DNA of 56,413 bases from Rachicladosporium sp. CCFEE 5018 (Eukaryota; Ascomycota; Dothideomycetes; Cladosporiales; Cladosporiaceae), in contig KZ111155.1 in the NCBI GenBank assembly GCA_002077045.2, positions 161,665 to 218,077 of the forward strand, read 5' to 3'. A model generated the notes under the pieces. It was given only the letters and a program-made list of their open reading frames with translations. It searched no databases and had not been told where the DNA came from. Positions within the stretch are counted from its first letter, which is position 1, and the number at the start of each line of letters is the position of its first letter. Below, one piece after another: positions 44,286 through 55,696 of this stretch. The position numbers and the translations under genes were made by a program.

Positions 44286-44796
44286 GCATGGAGTCCTGAC
44301 AGTCAAGTAGCGACTGCTAGACGAAGGACATGGAGTAAGGGGGATGACGCAACGAATTAGTTTGTTGCTCTGCGACAAAGCCTACTCTGATGGGCCATGA
44401 GCTCTTTCGCGAGTTCGCGTAGGCTGCAGCGGCCATAAGTAGAGCTTGATACTGTGTGATAAAGGATAGACTCGCCCGTTCCGCATGCTCTAGTCTTCAA
44501 CTACTGAAAGAACATTGCATTGAGCTCGATGCTAGTAGTATACACGTCGTCTCCACCGTAGAGACTTCCCTCGCTCCCTACATGAGACATGGCCTCGGTG
44601 ACCGATTGAATCCGGACCCTACTGTATCGACACGGTACAATCGAGAGCTGGGCAGACCGATGTGATGACCTTCTCGTGCAACTTCCTGACATGACAGCCA
44701 CTTTACCATACTTTCAAGAGTATCTATACACCTATTCCTTAACACTTGAGATATTGTGGTCTACCACACTGACTTGATCACGCCCCTCGATGGTAG
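44286..44796. other. Intergenic upstream of the TIM-barrel-like gene
   Basis: About 510 bases with no recognised feature. Confidence 0.4.
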
Positions 44797-45890
44797 ATGG
44801 GATCACACGTAAACAAGATGATCGATCCCGTCCTGTCCCAATCGCAGTTTGTACGAGGTATGTGGATGTGGAACACCGCCAGCCTGTTCAATAGTCCAGA
44901 GCAGATCAACCTTTTCCGAACGGAATCGGAGCGCATGAACATTACAGACGTCTACGTGTACATTGCGCCCACTTGGTGGCTCACTCGGGGACCTGAGATC
45001 GCGGACCTGACCTCAGCACTTCATGTGGGCGGAACGCGCGTGTGGGCTCTCGATGGCGACGCGGACTACATCGACGTACCCACGGCTACGGCGACTTTGA
45101 AGCAGAGCATATATGATTTGGTTGTGTTCAATGAGCTTGCCAATCCGGACGCGCAGTTCTATGGCTACCAAGGGTACGTGGAGCTTGTGTGAGTGCTTGA
45201 GGTACAGACGTAAATATACTTTGCTGACAATTTTGTACAGTATGTGCTCACCGAAAGTACAGGTACACATAGACCTCCGTCGGCGCTAATTTGTGCTGTT
45301 GAGCAGCCGACATCGAGCCCCAAGACACGCAGCAACATAGCGGTCGCTTTCACAATGGCATCGCAGAATCCCGCCTCGATGCTGATCAGCGCCTGTCCCG
45401 CGACACGCTCCTAAGACAGTGGGTCGACACACTATCGTGGACCAGCGAGCTCGTACGGGCCAACGACATGCAATTCGGCGCAGCGCTGCCCTTCTGGCTT
45501 CACGACTACGAAGGCGAGCCGCTGACGATTCCTGTCACGCCATCTGATGATCGTGTATGCGTGATGGACTTTCTCATGCCGATCTTGGATCAGTATGTGG
45601 TCATGAGCTACAACACAGATCCAGCCATTGCCGCTAGTCTCGTCGTCCAGCAAGCTGCTTATGCATCTCAGCAGTTGCAGGAAGGGCAGAACATGCCTAG
45701 CGTCCTCGGCGCTGTGGAAGTTGGGACGGGTGTCGGGAGCGGTGTGTCGTATGGCGATACGCTGGGCAAAGCATCAAGGGCAGTCGTGCTGAAAGACATT
45801 GAGGTCATTACGCAGAGCCTGAGCATGTATCCGGCGTTCCGTGGGATGGCCATACATCATTGGCAAGCCTGGAATGAACTCGCTTCGTGA
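44797..45890 (+). CDS. TIM-barrel-like protein, possible glycosidase-type fold
   Basis: The first exon (from 44797) begins with FVRGMWMWNTASLFNSPEQ and YVYIAPTWWLTRGP, followed by VGGTRVWALDGDADYIDV. After a spliced region around 45178-45306 the second large part reads DIEPQDTQQHSGRF (Asp-Ile-Glu as in barrel active-site strands) and FGAALPFWLHDYEGEPL, VCVMDFLMPILDQYVVMSYNTDP, LGAVEVGTGVG and FRGMAIHHWQAWNEL. Strand-ending acidic residues and the overall order are typical of an eight-stranded barrel hydrolase, and I recall bacterial and fungal proteins beginning RGMWVWNT, but no named family. Splicing is best explained by two introns, the second only 44 bp (45263-45306), with a 22 bp mini-exon between them. 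No signal peptide is visible. Confidence 0.6.
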
Positions 45891-46063
45891 TGATAGAGGA
45901 ATAGCATTGCGGTCAAAGGCATATCCTGAGCTAAGCTCTGCTTCAGCGTCGTGCAGCTGGCAATTTGGTGTACTGACTGGCGCTGGGTACGATAATTCCG
46001 AGCCACTGACGCCGTCATACCGCGATCAGACCAGTAGTAACGTAGATCGTTACGACCAAAAGC

Positions 46064-49000
46064 TCAGCCAAGATTTGATGCACCGACATCACGAGAATCG
46101 TCCATATATCGAGAGGTCATTTCGGCGGTCCAGACTGGAAGCGGCGGTATTGCCTCAATAAATGCGCTCGTTCTGGCAGATCCTAGCGAGCTCGGCATGG
46201 ATCGAATGCTTCTGAACGGATCACTCCCTTCGGCCGGGTCGTCCTCAGCATACGTATAGTCTGTAAAGTTCGACCAGCGCGCAAAGTCCTTGACAGTCGC
46301 AGTCGGGGACTCGATTTCTTCCGTGATTGGGTACAGTATGGGTCGAAGGTGCTCCTCCTCGTGACTGAGCTGCGGCACCAAGCCGAGCTGGTCCCTGGAG
46401 CTCTCGCTTGACATTCTCGGGGCAAGCCTCCTTCCGACGGCCTCGATAGTCATCCTTCTCCCTTGTGAAGGGCTGCTGGCGCTGTGCTCTTCAAGTCGCA
46501 TCACGATCTCGACGGCTTTCTCAGCTTCGATGATTTTGGGGTGTCTGCTTCCAGTCAGCTGGGTATGAGCACAGCATGGTTTGGATTGCTCACCTTTTGC
46601 TGAAGTAGGTCGCATATTTGTACTGCAGAAATGCAATTAGCGACTGATCATTGTTACAGCTGAGCCTACGTTGGTGGCGAACGTACCAAAGAATAGTAAC
46701 ATGAGGCAATGTTGATCAAGGTCAGTACAGCTGTGGTTCTTGGGTCAGTCGGATGTCTACCAATCTCTCGAGCCCAGGATACGATACCTTTGTAAGGCAT
46801 ATAGTAGACGTAGACTGCCATGAAGCCGAGTCTCTCGTTCCGCAGTCGAAGATGGACTTCATTGAAGATCTGGCCACATGTAAGCAGGAGCTTCGTGTAG
46901 ATGATGGAGAAGTGACCGACCGTGACATTCACGAAATGCAGCGCAAACGTAGCAAGAGTCAGATACGCACAGAAAGCCGGCCGCACCACCAGACTGATCG
47001 GCAGCATGAACGGCGCCAGCAAATACAGCAACGTCTCATACACCTCTTGCCCTACGAACAGCTTCGCGCCCAGTTCCCACCAACCCAGCTTCCACGATCC
47101 CAACATATACGCCATGTTGTAGTACATGCCGTTGACGAAGAAGAAGTTCCAGCGGTAGAAGCGCTGCTTGAAGATCGTCATCTCGCCGAAACCGCCACGA
47201 GACTCGCCGCGCGCAGCGTAGAAGACGGCAGAGGGTGTTTCGGTTTCGACGAAGACGGCGCTGCACATTTTGATGCGACAGCCGAGCTTGCGTGCGACGT
47301 GGCCGAAGAACCAGTCCTCGCTTACGCTGAAGCCGGGGTGGGTGTGGAAGGTCTGTATCAGCTAGAGGGAAAGCCTTGGTCAGCTACCGCGGACAGCAAA
47401 GCGAATACTCGAAAGCCGGGAGACGGCATACAAACTTGGTGTTCCACAAAGAGATGGCGCCATGAGGGAATGTCGCAGACCCTATCGCACCAGCGAACTG
47501 TCGTTGCAATCCCGAAAGCTTGTACTCAATATCTTGCGCCTGGCAGCAGTACGTCCCTTTCGACGAGTTTGGACCCACGGACTTGATCGTATATCCAATG
47601 CATCCAGTCTTACCCTTAATCCGCTCGCTCACAATGGGGAAGTTGGCAGGCAGTGCACAGTCATCGTCGATGAGCAGCACGTTCTCGAAGTGTTTGGCAG
47701 CATAGCAGCCGACGAATTGCGCAACGATCTTGGAGCCGACTGGAGACCAGACGTGGTTGACGCCGTATTTGTTGCAGATTTCTTCGGTGTTGTCGAGGGG
47801 GACTGGGCTGTTCCCGTTTGCGATGACGAATCTGGGAGGATTTCGATGGTCAGTCGGAGTCATTGAAGGAGAGGGGACCGGAGAACCTTACATGTGTTCT
47901 CGTGGGAAAATGCGTAGGGCACTTTCGAGTGTAGGCTGTAGCTCGGTCAGTATCCTAGATCACTTCCCTTCAGCAATGTCGCTTCACTCACGCTACGATC
48001 TTTGCACTTTTGTAGCTGCACGGCGAAGGGGTCGTCGTTAGCAAGTGTCTCAACCCATGTGTAGCCTCCAATAACTCACCATGGAATCAGCAGCGCCACA
48101 TTATGGACCCCAGGCGTCTGCGTCGCATCGATGTTGTCAAGGTCTGCTGGCATGGGTGACTCCCTTTTCGAATAGCATGCACAGAGGAGCGAATGCATAT
48201 CCAGTGCATGTCAGCTTTCAACACTGCCAAATAGTCTGACGCTCACTTACATCAGTGCAAGACCAATAGTCACAGACCACGTCCCAGCTACGACGAATTT
48301 GTGACTCACGACCCAGTACAGCCACCACACAGCGCCATTCCACAGAGGTAGTCCAACCAGTACAAAATATACGAACGCCAGGAGAAGCCCGTATATCGCC
48401 CATTCGAAGATGATCTGCACCCATCTCTTCCGCTGTAAATATAGGCTCCGCACTTTCGCCTTCTCATACACATCATGCAAGCTGCTCCGCCGTATCATGT
48501 TGGAGACACCATTCGTAGCCGCGTGCACAGCATGCACGACAGTCTCGGCAGCCAGCTGGACCACTGACTGTCTTCGCCCATGGCTGGACGGTGTGTCACT
48601 GCGAGATAGTCGTCCGGTAGCATACTTCTCGCTGAACTCGCCAGGCCGCACAGTATTGTCTCGAACGAAGTCGTTTGAGGTCGGACCGACATGAGAGTCC
48701 CCCGACTGTCTACTCGTGACCTGTGGTCTCGCCTGGCCGCGGAGATCGTAGCTACTTAGTCGGGTAAAGAGCGTTGTGCTTTCCTCCAGTATCTCTGGGA
48801 ATGGATCTGAGCTTGCAAAGTCAGTCACCCCCGTGGGTGCATTGCTCCGCAATACTCCCAACGCGCCAATGCTGTTCCGGGAGACGATAGGAGGCAGTGC
48901 AGTAATGGCAGAGGTCTGAATCGGAGACAGTCGTCCAAGGCTGTTGTTGGGCAGGCTAGTACGTGGCCAGCGTGGTAGTCCTGCGCCAGGGACGGCAAAA

Positions 49001-49374
49001 GTCTCTGCTCTTGCAGCACGGCCCAGCGCTGCAATGTTCACCGAGTTCCTACGCTCGATGCGGCGCTCCTCTCGGACTCTTTGCCCATACGCAATGCGCA
49101 CAATGTCGAAGCTTCCTTGGGAAGATCGCGTACGAGCATGCTGCCGCTGGGGATTTGCTGGCGCTGGCGACCACTGGTTTTTCTCCCTGATAGTTCCTAA
49201 AAGATGCGCGGGTATGACGATATCTTCAGTATTGATCACACTCCGGCGAGGCTCAAATGGTGTCTCGTCAAGGGCTGTATCCGGTTCATAATAACCATGA
49301 AGCACATTCTCGCTTGCAATATCTCCGTCCGATGGAAGACCCATTTCCAGGTCATGTGAGGCGGTGGAACGCAT
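46064..49374 (-). CDS. GT2: Processive family 2 glycosyltransferase (polysaccharide synthase)
   Basis: Eight exons: 48251-49374, 48080-48163, 47997-48015, 47892-47935, 47432-47831, 46687-47361, 46594-46622, 46064-46544; 951 residues. The first ~330 residues are disordered and Ser/Arg-rich. Two membrane segments follow (IIFEWAIYGLLLAFVYFVLV and the next ~25). The catalytic part has VALLIPCYKS, the metal-binding LLIDDDCALP (Asp479-481), EDWFFGHVARKLG (Asp573) and QRFYRW (623-628), the QxxRW motif of processive GT2 enzymes such as chitin, hyaluronan and cellulose synthases. More membrane segments and a 160-residue tail follow. Fungal relatives are known from Zymoseptoria and Fusarium as GT2, needed for hyphal growth on surfaces. 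The 47997-48015 micro-exon is uncertain: the donor GTAGCG keeps the frame, while the better GTGAGT five bases on does not. Confidence 0.88.
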
Positions 49375-51391
49375 GGAAATGATCCCTTGTAACAAGATGA
49401 CTGAGAGAAATGACCGCCGGTCGACATGATGCGCGGTCCTGCTCTCTCCTATATTCCCAACGAAGAGACATGACGCAAAGAGAGACCTAGCCTTCCCACA
49501 TTTCTTGTGTACATCTCGAGGCGCAGGCCATACCAGACGAATAAGCGTGCAATGCGGAAGCCCCGTGGGCAGCATCTCCGCTTGCGAGCGTGAGATGCCC
49601 TATGTGCCCAGGCTTGTCCTGAAGACGCGAAGAGAGCACCCCTGCTGACGATCGCATGCTTCCTGATGCACGCTGCCTTGCAAGGCCAGACTAACGAGTG
49701 CTTCGACAAAATGATCTCGTGGCGGCAGGGATCATGTCCTGCGATGGCTCCATGGGGGAAGCGCGAGAGCGGAAGCGCAGGTCGAGAGTCTCGAAAGACG
49801 GCATGGCTAGGGACATCAAGCAGTGCTTGTGCTCGATCACGGACAGTAGTGTCGAACCGACTCTACACTGTCGACAAGTTAGCCGACGAAGGGTTGATCT
49901 CGGGGCCAGTTCGCCAGTCTGGACGACTTGCACAACGAGTGGAGTCTTGCGTAGGCGTGAGTTTGCACGCACAACTCTAGTGCACCTCTGAAGGTGATTG
50001 GCATCTGCTGCTGTCGCTCATCACGCCGCCAAAGAAAAACATCCGGAGATACCGTTCCCTAGGCAAGTAGTCACCGCAGTCGTCATGACTGTGAGGCGTG
50101 AGGCGCGAGGCTGACCCAGGTGCGCGGGACTGGGCTGCACGATCTGAGCCCTAGATGGCCAAGCTTGAACCTCAGTGGCTGAGCTCGAGATCTCCTGCAT
50201 GGATGAGCATCTAGATCGTCACAAGGAGTGTTCATATCTACATCCCTAAGCAGGTACACGCAGAGGCGCTTTGCCGATTTTTGCCGAGCCGGCAGGTGAA
50301 GCCTAACCTCACTTGATGCCAAACATCAAATATGAGAACGTAAAATAGCATATCTGCAATCAAACGTCCATATACCTCCTACATGACCATGTTTTGGGTA
50401 CAAGTGCGACTATGACCATGGTCGGTTTGCTAGCATCTGCAGTGCCTCCAATGTTGTAGGGTCTACCCGCGCGTGGCCTTCCGTCTACGTACGAGAACCC
50501 AGCGATTCACGCTTCCGTGTTGAACAGCGAAGCATGCACCTGCACCTTTGCGGATTTGGCGTCTCCCGTACCTAGGCCTTACCCCCTGAGCGTCGCGCTT
50601 CAGTATTCGAAGAGCGAAAGCATGCAGTTGGTTGACTTCGGCTTTGGCGTGTTGCATGCTCAAAACCTAACCCGCTGGGCATCGGCATCTTTCACCAACT
50701 TCGATTGAGAAATGTCACCTACCTGGCACTCACAGCCTAAGGATTTGATTGGTTCAAAGACCTCCAGCATATGCTGTTCTTCTGCTATCCAGCCACTACG
50801 CGAGCCACCCGAGGCAAGGCATGGCTTCGATGAGGAGCTGATTGGAGACTGCACCGGCCTAGGACCAAGTATGCGCCGGAAAGATCTTCCAGCTACACTG
50901 ACTTCAGGGTGCGCGCGATTCATAGCAGGGTAGAGACTCGCGAACGCTACGAGAAGCCCCTCTTCGTGGAGAACACGCTAGAATGCACAATGGCTCGTCT
51001 GGCAGATCGAGCCTGGATAGTATGGCGCCGGGCCATTGAGTAGCTCCGCGCACGGCAGAGTGCGGATTGCTCAGCTTGATAGACCAATGCTCGAGTAAGA
51101 TGGTCACCGGCAAGGGTAGCTCATTCTCAAAAATTTACCTGTTCTCATCACCGCCCTGATCCTAATCCGCACAGCCTGACTTCCACCAGCTCAAGCTGGC
51201 GGTGGTAGGTCTTTCTCGCAGTGTCTTCTGCTTTCCGCGCCTTTCCCCAAAGGACTACATCTCGCTGTCAGACATGCATTCACAATTCCACCATGCTTTG
51301 TTTCCCACGACTGGTTTCCTATACATGTGCGCCTACCTGCCAACCAGACCACCAAGGCAGTAAGCGTCTTCATTCAAGCGACTCGCGATCT
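49375..51391. other. Long gene-free region
   Basis: About 2 kb between divergent genes. The in-frame extension of the GT2 open frame to 49575 could be coding if an upstream start is used, but it shows no conservation-like features. Open frames further on are short, overlap on both strands and carry no motif. Confidence 0.4.
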
Positions 51392-53339
51392 ATGGCGCCC
51401 AAGCCCAAGCAAAAGTACGCATGCACAGGCTCCAAGATGGCAACATTCTCTACCGCTCAGCCTGGGAGGCCAGCTGTTTCCAGTCCATCGACTGCAGGAT
51501 CTTCCATGCTGCCGTCTATACCTGCGCCCGCTGCTATCATGCGAGCACCCACCAATACCCACCCTCAGCAGAACGACATCACTGTGCAAGACGCCAGCGA
51601 TCTTCCAACTGAGCCGGAAGATACACGACCCGGCGCCGATCTCCCACCACGTCTCAATCCACTCGCATCATCCGTGTTCCGTGATCCTTCTGCGGCAGAT
51701 CCAGCCGTTAACCCTGCTCCGCAACCAGAACAAGACGGTCGTCCCAGTACAGCCCATATTTCCAGCTCGGCAGCCGGCCTGTCACCGCAGACTGCAGTGA
51801 TGTTGGGACTCACTCCGTCGGATCTGCCGCCTGAGGCCTTGATGTCTGGGCTGTCGATTAATCCTACCGAGCAGCAGCTGCGTCCACTAGCGATCATCAA
51901 CTCGTCTGCCGCAACGCTTGGTCCAGGTACGGTGCGAGTTTTGCAATCAATGGCCAGTGGCATGGGCGTCATTGCTCAGCAGCCGCAGACTCCTGGACTG
52001 TCGTCTGCGCGTCCGAGAGAGCAGGCCATGGTACAAGAGCTTAGCCGGCCAGCTGGGAGCTCCACTCAAGGCATGGGGGGTCGAGGCAGATGATGTCGAG
52101 TTGACCGATCTGGACCTGCAGGCGGTCCAAGAGCCTGTCCAGCAGCCCATTCAGCAGGAACAGCCATCGCTTCCCTTCAATCCTCTCCCTACGCTCCAGG
52201 CCGCTTTCTCCGCGCTTTCCCCTCACGCTCTCGACCCCAATCTCAATCTGGAAGCGGCCTTCCCCAAAGAGATCAAGTTCGTCCTCCGGGGCAAGACCCT
52301 CATCCATAAGCTCGAACACATTAGCACCGCTAAGCGGCAAGCCGTGCACGACAAAGCGCATGAGTACGCTGTCGATTTCGTTGAGGATAAGGGGCTTGAG
52401 GTCTGACCGACGGATGGGTGGCAGGAGGTCAGTAAGGGTAGAGGTAAGGGTAGAGGAAAAGGTAAGGGGAAGGGAAAAGAGAAGGAGAGCGTGGGAGCGC
52501 AGGGCAGAGTGAGGAGTTCGGAGGAGTGGTCTGTCATTGTGGATGGGGTTGCGGAGTATACCCGCGTCTTCTCCAGGCTCGCGGCGCCAAACAACATCTC
52601 TGACGCTTCAGAGACCGAGACGCAGGGCCAGGGCCAGGGTTCTCCCGCCAACGTCGATGCCGCTAAATTGGCCACTGCAGACGATCTATCGACTCCCATG
52701 GCTGACGCTGTCGAAGAAGCCATCCCAGCGCTGGGGTCGATCACAGATCCTGGTCCTTCCCGCGGCCGCGTTTGCGGCCGCGACTTCGAGCGCTCCGACG
52801 CAACCTCTCCCCCACCTTCCAACCCCACCGCAGACCCAATCCAAACACTCGCCCAAGCATTCGCCACCCTCTCGCTCTTCTGCCCTCCCTACCTCCCAAA
52901 CGCAGCCGCACATTTCCAAGCCCTAGCAACACGGTTTATCTTCGAGCACACCTCCACCGACGTCCTTACGCATGGCGAAGTATTTGAAGCGTTGGCAAGG
53001 ATTGAGGCGAGTAGGGAGGAGATGGTCTACGAGGAACCCTTGCTTGCATACCATGTCCGCCGTGCTTTGGAGACTGTTCGGGGCGTCGTCACCGCCCCCG
53101 TGGCAAGTGCTGCTCATCGAACTTCTGGCAGCGCGGCCTTTGACATGGGCGGATCTTCGGGGGCGGATGACAATGTTAGGTTCCCTTGCAGCGTGCCGGC
53201 TGGCGAGGAAGGTTATAACTGCAATACCGTCTTCCCAACGGTGCCAGAGCTGCGCGAACATCTACGTCTGGAGCATGGGTATGATGATGAGGCGGCGCGG
53301 GATGTAAGTGGGAAGGCGGCGAGGGTGACGATGCGTTGA
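51392..53339 (+). pseudogene. C2H2-tail protein 2, with one frameshift and one in-frame TGA
   Basis: The N-terminal frame from 51392 (MAPKPKQKYACTG) is Pro/Ser-rich to about 52075. There a run of six G's (in ATGGGGGGTCG) shifts the frame; removing one G continues into GVEADDVELTDLDLQAVQEP and on to a TGA at 52404-52406. The same frame stays open after it, with a Lys/Gly/Arg-rich tract (KGRGKGRGKGKGKGKEKE) and a helical region, to 53339. The end has one C2H2 finger: FPCSVPAGEEGYNCNTVFP, ELREHLRLEHGYDDEAARD and GKAARV, matching C2H2-tail protein 1. An upstream ATG at 51221 is in frame too. Two disruptions suggest a decaying copy, unless they are sequence errors. Confidence 0.55.
52438..52490 (+). 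repeat. GGTARRG purine-rich low-complexity tract
   Basis: A short degenerate tandem of AAGGGTAGAGGT-like units followed by GGAAAAGG-like units. In the open frame it encodes alternating Lys-Gly and Arg-Gly, probably a disordered basic linker of C2H2-tail protein 2. Confidence 0.6.
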
Positions 53340-53626
53340 GTCATAGGTTGTAATATCACCGAAGCGTCAAGATCGAGGTGTGTGGCGTCAGCGAGAAGTC
53401 AGCGATCATAGAGATAGAGCAACATGAGGTAGAGCTAATGAAGATGAGGAGACAGGGGAGGTGTACTTGCTCCATCACTAGCGGTATTGCTCTTGATCTT
53501 ACCATAGTGTTTCGATTACGTTCCCAACGCCGACAACGCCATGCTATCAACCTTTACCTTGTATACATACCTCCCATGCGGGAACAGCTACTCGTACACC
53601 CCATCCATTACTTCCTCTCCTCCATC

Positions 53627-55288
53627 TCAATGCGCATGATCATGCCCATGCGCCTCCCCCGCCGCATCCTCCCCTTTAGCAGCAGGCGGACAACACCTCT
53701 TCCCATCAGCCCCACACTCATCATCGCACTCCAGCAAACACACATCCGCATCGCGAACACTACCCGCTTTGCTTCCCTGCGCCGACTTTCCCGCGGCTGT
53801 TGAGCCCCCCTGTGGACTGTCGTGCAGATCACCCGCTTCGTCTCTGTGATCGTGCTCCGGGTCTAGGCAGAATTCCGGCTGGATGGTGGACGAGTGGATG
53901 CCGTATTCGTGTAAGCAGCGGCGGATATTCTGCGCGAGGTCCATGTAGCGGGCGGAGCCTTCGGTTTTGAAGTCGAATTCTACTTGGACGTGTAGGGAAG
54001 CTACGAGTTTCGTGTCGCTCAGCTGCCAGACGTGCAGGTGGTGGCAGGAGACTATGCCAGGCAGGTCTTCGATGTCGGCGCGAATGTCGTCGATGGAGAT
54101 TCCTGCAGGAACGGCTTGAAGCAGGATGCGGGAGGCGGCTTTGCAGAGCGGGATGGCGGAGGCGAGGATGATGCAGGTTATTACCAGGGAGACTACGGGG
54201 TCCATGTAGTAGCGCCAGGAGTAGTTTGTGAGCCAGATGAAAAGGGCGGTGGCGATGACTCCGATGTTGCCGAGGGCGTCGCCCATGACGTGGAGGAAGA
54301 CACCGCGCATGTTCAGGTCGTGGGAGTGGCCACCTCCTTTGCCCTTCTCCTTTGGCTGTGCGTGGCGATGTTGGTGATGGTCGATGGACTTCCGCTTGGT
54401 GGTACCGTAGCCATTCTGCTTCCCGTTGAGAAGTGGTTCGTTCGGGGGTGTATGTGTATGTGTATCGTCTTCAGCATCCTCTGTCATCGCCTCTTCGTCA
54501 CCAGTGCCTTCGTCAGATTCTAGCACCTCCATGCGGCTTGCTGAAATGATCGATTGACGGAAGGCACTCGGGTTGACGTAGATGTCCTCGACACCAGAGT
54601 ATCGCGAACCCGATCGGCTATGTCTCCGCTTCTTGAATTGGATGGGTGAGCGCCTCCCATCCACCGCAGTTTCATCACTCTCAGCAGTGGGCGAGACTTG
54701 TGTCTTCGGCCACCCTGCAATCCTAGACTGTGGAAGCACATCCGCCACATTGCCTGCCTGATCCGCAGCCTGTGCATCTGCCGGCTCCAGATCGTGAGCG
54801 TGAGCGTGAGCGTGCCCTTCCTCGGCATGCCCAACGTCATCCCCATGCCCATGACTGTGCCCTCCCCCACCATGACTATGCCCATGATCATGAAACAGAA
54901 ACAGCCCCAGCACATTCGATGCCAGCCCAAGACATCCCACAATCAACACCAACTTCGGCTGGCTCACGACCTGCGGCTCCACAAACCGTTGTATCGCCTC
55001 CAGCGCAATACTCACACACAGCGCCACCAAAAACACGCCATTTACCAGCGCTCCGAGCGTCTCAGCACGCTGCCAGCCGTATGTGTACATCTTCGAGGAG
55101 GTCTTGGAGTTTGCGACTTTGACTGCCCAGAGGCCGACGCAGAGGGAGAGCACATCGTTGAGCATGTGGAAGGAGTCGGCTACCAGGGCGAGGGAGTGGA
55201 CGGCGTAGCCGACGGTGATTTCGAGGAGGAAGAAGAGGGAGTCAATAGCGAGGAGGATGATTATGCGGGTTGACTTGGAGAGGGCCAT
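53627..55288 (-). CDS. ZRC1: Vacuolar zinc transporter Zrc1/Cot1 (CDF family)
   Basis: Single exon, 553 residues. Cation diffusion facilitator with six membrane segments. The two HxxxD metal sites are present: His41/Asp45 in HSLALVADSFHMLNDVLSL and His333/Asp337 in HVMGDALGNIGV. A long cytosolic loop between segments 4 and 5 (about residues 133-325) is rich in His-Gly-His repeats (HDHGHSHGGGGHSHGHG and others) and Ser/Asp/Glu. The C-terminal domain has HHLHVWQLSDTKLVASLHV and TIQPEFC. The extreme C-terminus is Cys/His-rich (CLLECDDECGADGKRCC, then HGHDHAH). These proteins pump Zn2+ and Co2+ into the vacuole in exchange for protons. Confidence 0.95.
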   Translation of the reverse strand: MALSKSTRIIILLAIDSLFFLLEITVGYAVHSLALVADSFHMLNDVLSLCVGLWAVKVANSKTSSKMYTYGWQRAETLGALVNGVFLVALCVSIALEAIQRFVEPQVVSQPKLVLIVGCLGLASNVLGLFLFHDHGHSHGGGGHSHGHGDDVGHAEEGHAHAHAHDLEPADAQAADQAGNVADVLPQSRIAGWPKTQVSPTAESDETAVDGRRSPIQFKKRRHSRSGSRYSGVEDIYVNPSAFRQSIISASRMEVLESDEGTGDEEAMTEDAEDDTHTHTPPNEPLLNGKQNGYGTTKRKSIDHHQHRHAQPKEKGKGGGHSHDLNMRGVFLHVMGDALGNIGVIATALFIWLTNYSWRYYMDPVVSLVITCIILASAIPLCKAASRILLQAVPAGISIDDIRADIEDLPGIVSCHHLHVWQLSDTKLVASLHVQVEFDFKTEGSARYMDLAQNIRRCLHEYGIHSSTIQPEFCLDPEHDHRDEAGDLHDSPQGGSTAAGKSAQGSKAGSVRDADVCLLECDDECGADGKRCCPPAAKGEDAAGEAHGHDHAH

Positions 55289-55696
55289 CGTTATGGTTTA
55301 TCTGATGGTAGCCCAGGAGGGTGTTGTTGGGTGGCGTCTTCGCCGTGGGATCTCTGGGTTATGATAGTCGACTCGGTCGCGCAGACATGGCACAAGTGTC
55401 TCGCTGTGTGGCGGGATGGAGTGGTAAGAGAGGAAGATTTATTGCGCATGACACAATTGCACAAGAGGGCGAGAGGCCTTCGGTGATGATTGCGATTCAC
55501 AACCGCCGAACACGCCCCACCTCGGCAGCCCGGCTTCCGCGGGCAGAGGGAGCCACGAAGCTTGTCTTCATTAACGTTGGGAGTGACATGACTTCGCTTG
55601 CGGTTGTGAATCGCAAGATAACAAATTGTGAGAAGATACCGGGAGCTATGGAGCGTTACCTCGCGAATAGGATATTTCCCTACTACGACAAGGTCG
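55289..55696. other. Divergent region between ZRC1 and the DUF202 gene
   Basis: About 410 bases with both promoters. A minus-strand open frame, 55291-56049, overlaps the DUF202 exon and has no motif. Confidence 0.4.

Noticed and set aside
17260..49374. GT2 synthase as the rhamnosyl-using partner of the UDP-rhamnose module
   Set aside because: It is about 25 kb away with many unrelated genes between, and its motifs fit hexose or N-acetylhexosamine synthases; nothing links it to rhamnose.
52065..52095. Programmed ribosomal frameshift at the G6 run
   Set aside because: No downstream pseudoknot or stop-codon arrangement is evident, the gene has another break, and other genes in the window show similar one-base shifts. 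A slip or error is simpler.
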